Below, one piece after another: positions 57,600-64,000 of a DNA stretch of 64,000 bases (position 1 is the stretch's first letter; each line of letters begins with the position of its first letter). Origin of the DNA: Imbricaverruca yamaguchii (taxonomy: Eukaryota; Arthropoda; Thecostraca; Neoverrucidae). The translations under genes were made by a program, and so were the position numbers. The stretch spans positions 487,501 through 551,500 of the forward strand of contig JAOTOL010001604.1 of assembly GCA_034440575.1 (NCBI GenBank). Reading direction: 5' to 3'. The notes beneath the pieces are model-generated. The model did not search any database. It was not told where the DNA came from and was given only the letters and a program-made list of their open reading frames with translations.

Positions 57600-60109
57600 C
57601 AGTGTAGGATTTCCATATTCGTTATTGGTAATGGAATACATTTTTTTTAGCTGGAGTACAAAAAATAGCTATGCACTTGCTGACAATCAACCTTGTTTTA
57701 GTGGGGTTGAATCCCAATATTCTTTCCCTGACAGAGATGGCTGCAATACAAGGAATTGAAACCTCATACCCCTGAAAATAAATGAGCCAAGGGACAACAC
57801 CACTTATGCACTTAACACCCAGCACCATCCTCCACACAGGGCAAACATTGTGATTGCTGGAAGATAGAACTGGGTCAGATTCGCTTACCCCAGCAATGAG
57901 ACAGAGGCTGCAGTAGAGCTATTTGTTGCATGATGCCTGAAGTGTTTAGACCCCCCCCCATACACACTTTGAACTAGGTAGATGGTACCTGCTATGAGAA
58001 GAAAAACCATCAACCTTCTTGATCAATAGATATTTTTGTCATGTGAGATAATTTATAATTCTTGGAATCAGTCCAGTCCAGCATTTATGAATGTCATCAG
58101 CATGATGCAACCACTCATTTCCTCACAAATTCCATACTTTTAATTTTGGGGGGCAAAATCAAAATAACACCTAAAATAATGTTTGAAGTTTGGTAATATT
58201 GCATGAAAAGTAATATGTTTTGCTTATGGATGTAACATGGTCTAACCTTGCCTAACTTGAGATAATTCTTGATTTTTTTTCTGAATCAGATGTTTATGAA
58301 TGCCATTGAGATGTGACCATATGTTTTCTTTGCAACTGATTGCAACTTTTCAGTTTGTGTGAGTCTATGCAGTTGATGTTCCCATAACTATTGGGTGATT
58401 TTATAGGCATGGCACTGAGGGAATGTGCTATACTATTCACTGTATTTAACAAGGTAACACCACAAACATTTACATATCTTAATGGGAAAGGTCAGTATGT
58501 GGTAGTTTCTTTTTTCCTTGCTGGGATTTTCAGACTGACTAGTGTCATGCTCAGACTGAAATGAACAAAGCTGCTCTGCCACTATAATGATGTTCCAAAT
58601 CTCACAGTCATGGAATTCCTTCAGGAGCGATGCAGTCTGAGATAGGCACATATAATTTCTTCCAGATTTCATAACATCCTACTTTCATAATACCCAAATT
58701 TTAATTTTGCTTAAAAAAAATAGAGGTGAACATCCAAAACAACACAGATATTCTGCAAAGATGCTACGACAAAGATTTCTTTTGTCGTAGCTGATGATAA
58801 TTATATGTCTGAGGACCCTACTACTATGTTATTACCCTCAACAAGTAATCCACAATCTGCTTCCAGTGGCCCACACTACATTTTATAACCTGATGAACAT
58901 TTTAGCATTTCCTACAGAACAGTTGCCAGTTAATTTAATTTCAGCCAGTCATTTGGATGCCCTAACACACCTTTTAGCTTTGTTGCAAGCTACCTTTGAT
59001 GTCACCATTTTAACCTCAGACTTATATTTTTAATATTTGCTTCTTCAATGCCAGTAATTATTTAGCTTTCATCAGCCACAAATTGTACATAACATTGTTG
59101 CAACCATTTATAAGTATGCATATCTTGCCAGGACTAATGGGCCTTTTCCTCCAGGAGCATTTTTAAAGACGTTGTGGGTCTTTTTGTGGGCTACAAGGGA
59201 CTGCTGTCAGGTTGAGACACTTCACAAGTTTTCGACCTCTGGATAATGTGAGTCTCCTTTATAATAGAGAGCCTCCCAAAATTACAGAAGTGAAAGGATA
59301 TGTTTGCCCCCCACCCCATTTCACAGCAGGAGGGTGCTGCCCCTCTGCTATTCTGAGCATGTTACCCATACTAGCATCCACTCTTCATCACATTAATTCT
59401 CAACGTATTAAGTTCATGTATCTCCTGGACTTTATATGAACAAAGTGGATTGAAGTGAACATGACCTGATGTTTCTGAAGAGCAAATTGGTAAGACTAGT
59501 AAATGCTGAATCTGGTAGTAATTGGAATCTGTGAAAAGGATGGGGAAATAAGTTTATTTTGGATGTCTGATGGTGCATCATTTGGAAACCTTATGACATT
59601 TAAAAAAATGATCAGGTCAGGTGACTGGTCTGTGCTATAATTTCTGGTGGTCTGTTTGTTTGATTTATTAATGGATTATTTGGACTGAAAGGCACTTGAA
59701 CTGCTTTTGGTTATCTAGTGCCCAGTTAAATTTCATGGTGAAATGGTAAACTGCATATGACCACAATTTGCATATCATTCATTTTATGGTAAGATTTTAA
59801 CCTTTTCAGGCTGCTGCAGATTATGTACTCAGTTGATGAATGTTCATTGTTTCTAAATGAGGAGCCAGATGGCTTCACCCATGGTCTTTTCAAGGGTAGC
59901 TAAGGTTATTTAAATTTGGAAACTCTGAGACTAAGATGGAACATGAAGAAGCCATTGGTGACAAGTGTCATGCTTTTCCATTATCCCCCCTCCAACACAC
60001 ACACATACCAGAAAGAATGGTACCTAAAATGGCACGCCTAATCATTATGTCATCCCATTCCCATGTTTTGGCACTAAATGATCAATCATGGTTTATGCAC
60101 CCTAAAACC
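57600..60109. other. No gene recognised; repeat fragment at left end
   Basis: Positions 57605-57725 match 4785-4925 (dispersed repeat). The rest, about 2.4 kb, is AT-rich with no exon, RNA gene or terminus I can support. Confidence 0.5.
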
Positions 60110-60314
60110 CTAATCACACACATACACACACATACACACACACATACACACACACACACACACATGCACACACACACACACACGCACACACACACACACA
60201 CACATGTACACACACACACACACACATGCACACACACACACACATGCACACACACACATGCACACACACGCACACATACATGCACACACACACACATGCA
60301 CACACACACACACA

Positions 60315-60385
<71 letters not shown>

Positions 60386-60422
60386 CACACACACACACAC
60401 ACATGCACACACACACACACAT

Positions 60423-60510
<88 letters not shown>
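60110..60510. repeat. (CA)n microsatellite
   Basis: About 400 bp of nearly pure CA with occasional CATG or CACGCA interruptions. It produces artefactual His/Thr-rich or Cys/Val-rich frames of over 100 codons. It lies about 540 bp upstream of the TTC14 start codon. Confidence 0.97.
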
Positions 60511-61052
60511 CAAATTCATATGTATGTGCAGTGAGATTGTGTGTGGGGTGGCACTGGTACTAGCCCCAGGATGCATGTGGGGTGGAACTGGTACTAGGCA
60601 GATGAGTCATCCAGTGCGGCGACCTCGTGACCTGGATGGGCCGGCCAGATACGTGGCTTGGTGGGGCATGTGCGGGATGGGCCAATCAGCGGTCGGGGGT
60701 GTCTAGCGCGGGAGCGGTGTCGAATTGAGGTGGAAGGGTGTGAGCTGGGCCGGCCCAGTCTGGTTACCGCCGATCGGTGAGGAATACACGGTGTTAGCAT
60801 GAAGGTTTTCTCTGCGTGAACTATGGTATGGCATGCTTTCCACCTATTTCTGCAACATATCCTCAATTTCCAAGCAGTACTCACCAGAATTGAAGCTCTC
60901 TTTACTTGTCTTGTGATGGCTTTGCAAATGCTAAATGGACTATCAAAGCTTGTAGCTGGTAGATGGCAATGTGTAGTATAGAAGGTGCATGTAAAACAGA
61001 ATTGTGACATATGGTCAATTATTGAGTTGTGTCGCCCCCAGAAATATACAAA
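60511..61052 (+). promoter_or_regulatory. Probable TTC14 upstream region
   Basis: Sequence between the CA tract and the first TTC14 codon. A GC-rich patch (60590-60780) could be a promoter core. No TATA box or initiator is convincing, and the transcription start is unknown. Confidence 0.35.
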
Positions 61053-61204
61053 ATGGATACGGCCGCGCTGATCGTCCACTCGTGCAACTTCCATGGCCAA
61101 CAGCTCAGCAAGATCATGGAAGATAAGCAAGTGAAGCTGCTGGGAGGCATCAATATTCGCAATGTTGATTACCATGCCTACCAGCAACGAGCCAAGGAAC
61201 TCAG
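61053..61204 (+). CDS. TTC14: TTC14-like protein, coding exon 1
   Basis: TTC14 is a poorly studied animal protein with an S1 RNA-binding domain followed by tetratricopeptide repeats, thought to act in RNA metabolism. This exon gives 50 residues plus two bases: MDTAALIVHSCNFHGQQLSK, then a short linker ending YQQRAKEL. The opening MD...S.NFHG...L is the characteristic TTC14 N-terminus. The ATG at 61053 starts the only sensible frame. The donor is CAG|GTATGT at 61205. Joining to 62600 completes an AGT codon and keeps the frame. I name the gene from the combined four exons, not from this exon alone. Confidence 0.78.
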
Positions 61205-62599
61205 GTATGTGGAGCTAGCTGCAAATATTATTTTCGGGCAGGAGGTACGTTGGAATCTTGGAATTGTTTCAAATTGGTTGTCATTTTTTGTATCTTCATC
61301 TGGGAAAGTTGGTTATCTGACTGAAGTGGATTGATATTGTCTGCACCTTCCATTCATTGTGGCATGCATTTGTTTCGTGAACTTAAAGGGAGGGAACAAT
61401 GTAATAAATAGTTTGAGATGTGTAATGTGTTTTTAATATCATTTTTGGGTTCAAAATCAATGAAAACTAAGTTATCACAGAAGAAAGTCTAATTACGCAG
61501 TCCATTTTGATCCCCACATCAAAAGAGGTAGTACAAAACTGTTCATTTGACAACACATATTTTGCTGTCCAGTGTATGAATGGGTAGCTTCACATTTCTT
61601 TTAAATTAGAGAATTGAGCAAAACAGATTGGGAAAGCTTGCCTTTATCCCATGTTAAGTCATATTATGATGGTATCCCTCTCATATAAGGGCTGTGTTCA
61701 CACCATTTATGTGGCTATAAAGGCTGTTTGCTTCCAATTTGTGCCTGTGTAATTCTTAGATATCACGACGATATTTATGAAGAGAAATATGTTAATTTCA
61801 TATGTCAGGTGCATGTTGAAACTGTGCAATGTTGGGGTTATGGAAGTAGTGTTGGGTGAAAAAGCACAAAAATATAAAGCAACTTTTGGTTGCTCAATAT
61901 TGTTTCCTCCACATGAATCTAGTTGGTCCTTTAACTTTTAATTTCGAGATGTAAAAAAAAAATGCGGAGATATAGAAAAAGGAATGTGGGTGCTCTTTGG
62001 TTCTGTTACATCAAATTTTGGGAGTTCCCTTGGCTCACATTTGTGTGTGTTCTGGTTGATTGCTGGCTTTCTCTCTGTCTGTCTGAAGCATCTCTGTACA
62101 CTGCCAGAAACTCGCGCACGGCCGAAGGATGTCATCTGGATGACAATACTTGCAAACCCCGTCGGTTGTGGTTCCGGATGAGTAAATCGCGTGCTGGGAA
62201 GATACACTAGATGCCCTCATCGATGAAATACAAACATACCACCCAGCGAAAAATGAACTGGAAGATGCAAGTTATCTGGATATCTGCCGCCGCTGGGGTC
62301 CGTTTTCGCACGTACTGCTCGATTTCTGGCACCAGGCTGATTATGTCCACCAGCGAGAATGTTTCAGAAGTCACCACATGTGAAAATGGCCTTTGTGGAA
62401 CACCGGGTGTCCAATTGAAGAAATGATGCGGCAAAACGGTGTGCAGACACCGTCACAGAAGTATGTTGTCGATGCGGAAGCTGTTTCGCACTGTCTTCGC
62501 ACTATGCTGCATTATGACTGTGTTGGACGACTTAGCGTTTTTTTAAACCTCAATTCTACTGCGATGCTAAATGATTACTTCTGTTGCGTGTTATTGCAG
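61205..62599 (+). other. TTC14 intron 1
   Basis: A 1395-bp intron, GT...TTATTGCAG. No repeat family was recognised inside with confidence. Short frames at 61938-62434 on both strands have no domain. Confidence 0.7.
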
Positions 62600-62724
62600 T
62601 GTACAAGACAGATCAAAGCGATTAAAGCTACTCAACTTTATAGCAGACAAAGCAGAAATGCTGTTTAGGCCTCTCGCCAAGGATGAGCTGCCACAAACAA
62701 TTGAAAAGCTGCATGAGGATGACG
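62600..62724 (+). CDS. TTC14: TTC14-like protein, coding exon 2
   Basis: Acceptor TTATTGCAG|T and donor GACG|GTAAGA. The exon encodes S-VQDRSKRLKLLNFIADKAE, then MLFRPLAKDELPQTIEKLHEDD and one base of the next codon. The block FIADKAEMLF corresponds to the conserved F-I-x-K-K-A-x-x-L-F step before the S1 domain in TTC14. Phases match exon 1 (two bases carried in) and exon 3 (one base carried out). Confidence 0.78.
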
Positions 62725-62889
62725 GTAAGACGTATTGACGAGGATAGTCATTTTCTCAGGCTGCAGCAATGGTTCAGTGTTTAAAAAAAAATATGGTTGT
62801 GTGAGTTATACAGAATTTATGGTGAGATATGAAATGATTGTTTGGCATTGCACTGTGGTCATTCAAGTAGTGAATCGCCAAGTTGATTC

Positions 62890-63142
62890 GTGAGCATCCT
62901 GTGTAATCTCGTCATCCATCTCCTCGGCATTGTGCTGTTTGGATCAGTTTTCGTCTTTATGCTATTGGGGTGCTTGTTTCACTTTTTTGGCGCTACTGAA
63001 ATGCTAACCGAGCAGAATATGCCTCGGGTGAGATGGTGCTTAGCGTTTCACTGCGAGTTGTGTGAGGTGTCACTCACCTGTTTCGGGGGCACTATGTCGT
63101 ACGTGAAGTCAATGCGCCTTAAAGCCCAAATAACGAACTAAC
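62890..63142 (+). mobile_element. Nimb-like 3' end in TTC14 intron 2
   Basis: Ends ATGCGCCTTAAAGCCCAAATAAC followed by GAACTAACT, closely like the 3' end of the LINE at 46300-46373. The start is uncertain. It is a 5'-truncated LINE or a SINE that shares the tail. A spurious frame runs through it. Confidence 0.65.
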
Positions 63143-63186
63143 TCACGTGTATCGGTCTTCGTTTCACTGACCTGACTCCCCCGCAG

Positions 63187-63263
63187 AGTTGTACGCCAAG
63201 GTTCCCTGCCTCCCGGAGTTCATGGCAGTGAACAGAGCGGAGTGGAGGTTACAGGCTCTGAAG
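63187..63263 (+). CDS. TTC14: TTC14-like protein, coding exon 3
   Basis: Acceptor CCCCCGCAG| and donor AAG|GTGAGG. Encodes ELYAKVPCLPEFMAVNRAEW, then RLQALK, and ends in phase 0. The segment L-P-x-F-M-x-V-x-R-x-E matches the family's conserved lead-in to the S1 domain. Confidence 0.8.
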
Positions 63264-63289
63264 GTGAGGTCAATGTTTCGTTTATATGC

Positions 63290-63480
63290 GACATTCAACG
63301 GCGTGTGGTGCTGTTGAGGTCGTCATCTGTGCGACATTCAATGGTGTGTGCTGCTGTTGATGTCGTTGGCTGTGTTGGGTTTTCGGGAGTGATCTAGGCT
63401 CAGCAGGTGTCGTAGGTGGTGTGGTACTACTCTAAAGCTGTCGGCACGCCCTTAAGCCCAAATAATCAATAAATCGATCT
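63290..63480 (+). mobile_element. Nimb-like 3' end in TTC14 intron 3
   Basis: Ends GGCACGCCCTTAAGCCCAAA then TAATCAATAAATC, another Nimb-type terminus. Its body has an imperfect direct repeat (GCGACATTCAAYGGYGTGTG at about 63290 and 63333). It lies 27 bp or more downstream of the exon 3 donor. Confidence 0.65.
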
Positions 63481-63665
63481 GAGCTATAGGTACTTGGAGC
63501 TTTGTGACATTTGCTGCAGCAATCGCTGTCCGGTTGCACCGAACCGCTCTGTCTGTCTGTCAGTATGTGTAGCTGCCCTCGGGTCGAACAGCGTTGTATT
63601 AACTGGTGTAAACGCGGGGCCGGCCGGCACCCCTGTGCTGACCGTGTGTCCCGGCCCGGTTGCAG

Positions 63666-63797
63666 ATCGTGCGGCCAGGCGACATCGTCCTCTGCTCAGT
63701 GATCGGCCTCAAGCCGACCGGGTCGCTAGTGCTCGACTGCGCCGTGCTCGTCTCCTGCGGGTGCATGCCCATCTCGCGCAACCAGCAGCATATACGA
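63666..63797 (+). CDS. TTC14: TTC14-like protein, coding exon 4 (S1 domain start)
   Basis: Acceptor GTTGCAG| and donor CGA|GTAGGC. Encodes 44 residues from IVRPGDIVLCSVIGL to CMPISRNQQHIR in phase 0. The R-x-G-D-I-V start is the first strand of the S1 RNA-binding fold, and the V-L-V-S-C-G part fits the following strands. The remainder of S1 and all TPR repeats should be in exons beyond 64000, as none was found before the window ends. Confidence 0.78.
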
Positions 63798-63807
63798 GTA
63801 GGCAGAG

Positions 63808-64000
63808 ACTGAGCACAGAAACGGGACTAACGAGGGACTAGAACAGAAGCAGATGTGACGGAGGACAGGAACAGGGCTGACGGGGGACGGCAACGGAGCT
63901 GACGCTAGACAGGAACTGGGTTTGCCAAATATTGGAGCAGGGACGAGACTAGTGAGGGATGGGACAGGAACGGAATTGACGGGTGCGAGGCTGGTCAGGG
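63808..64000 (+). repeat. Degenerate minisatellite of about 22 bp in TTC14 intron 4
   Basis: Units such as GACGGAGGACAGGAACAGGGCT repeat with substitutions and one longer interruption, up to the window edge. The array probably continues beyond it. Purine-rich and non-coding. Confidence 0.75.

Noticed and set aside
59936..60706. 256-codon frame and several 100-codon frames
   Set aside because: Almost entirely translation of the (CA)n tract.

Overview
The window looks like nuclear DNA of an invertebrate animal, most likely an arthropod. Two intron-containing host genes lie at its edges. The roughly 59 kb between them is mostly transposable elements, their decay products, tandem repeats and duplicated segments. 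Nothing looks bacterial or phage-like: there are no operons, ribosome-binding sites or compact gene runs. The species cannot be fixed from the sequence. The arthropod guess rests on the fly-like form of the CASK exon and on the mix of CR1-type and I/Nimb-type non-LTR elements.

Layout, left to right. (1) 1-2.9 kb: the first coding exon of a CASK-type kinase gene on the minus strand, flanked by 24-bp and 51-bp minisatellites and a TG-rich tract. (2) 3-13 kb: AT-rich sequence with a CR1 3' fragment, the first copy of a 1.6-kb dispersed repeat (called R) and a ruined copy of a hAT-like transposase. (3) 14-24.4 kb: a tandem duplication with a 2.6-kb unit. Its second copy is split by a nearly complete CR1 LINE of about 4.6 kb. 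(4) 26-30 kb: a degenerate GAGGCCC repeat and interlocked inverted repeats with a TTTAAGCC core, the latter containing another CR1 fragment. (5) 30.9-41.0 kb: a 10.1-kb palindrome with 4.85-kb arms that are nearly identical. (6) 41.0-46.4 kb: an I/Nimb-clade LINE, truncated at its 5' end exactly at the palindrome edge. (7) 46.4-51.9 kb: the second copy of R, interrupted by a 3.74-kb DNA transposon with TIRs of about 300 bp and a recognisable hAT-like transposase. (8) 52-60.5 kb: old repeats, a 17-bp minisatellite, a PIF/Harbinger-like non-autonomous element, a set of four tandem dyads and a long CA tract. (9) 61.0-64.0 kb: the first four coding exons of a TTC14-like gene on the plus strand, with two Nimb-like 3' ends in its introns.

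The host genes point away from each other, and both continue off the window. Every element ORF that can be read carries stops, frameshifts or a lost catalytic residue. The mobile content therefore appears inactive here, although several breaks fall in homopolymers and could be assembly errors. Insertion order can be read from the nesting: CR1 entered duplication copy B after the duplication, and the hAT-like element entered R copy 2. The best candidates for something undescribed are the long-TIR hAT-like family (two copies), the giant palindrome built from degenerate repeats, and the four 44-bp-period dyads near 55.7 kb.
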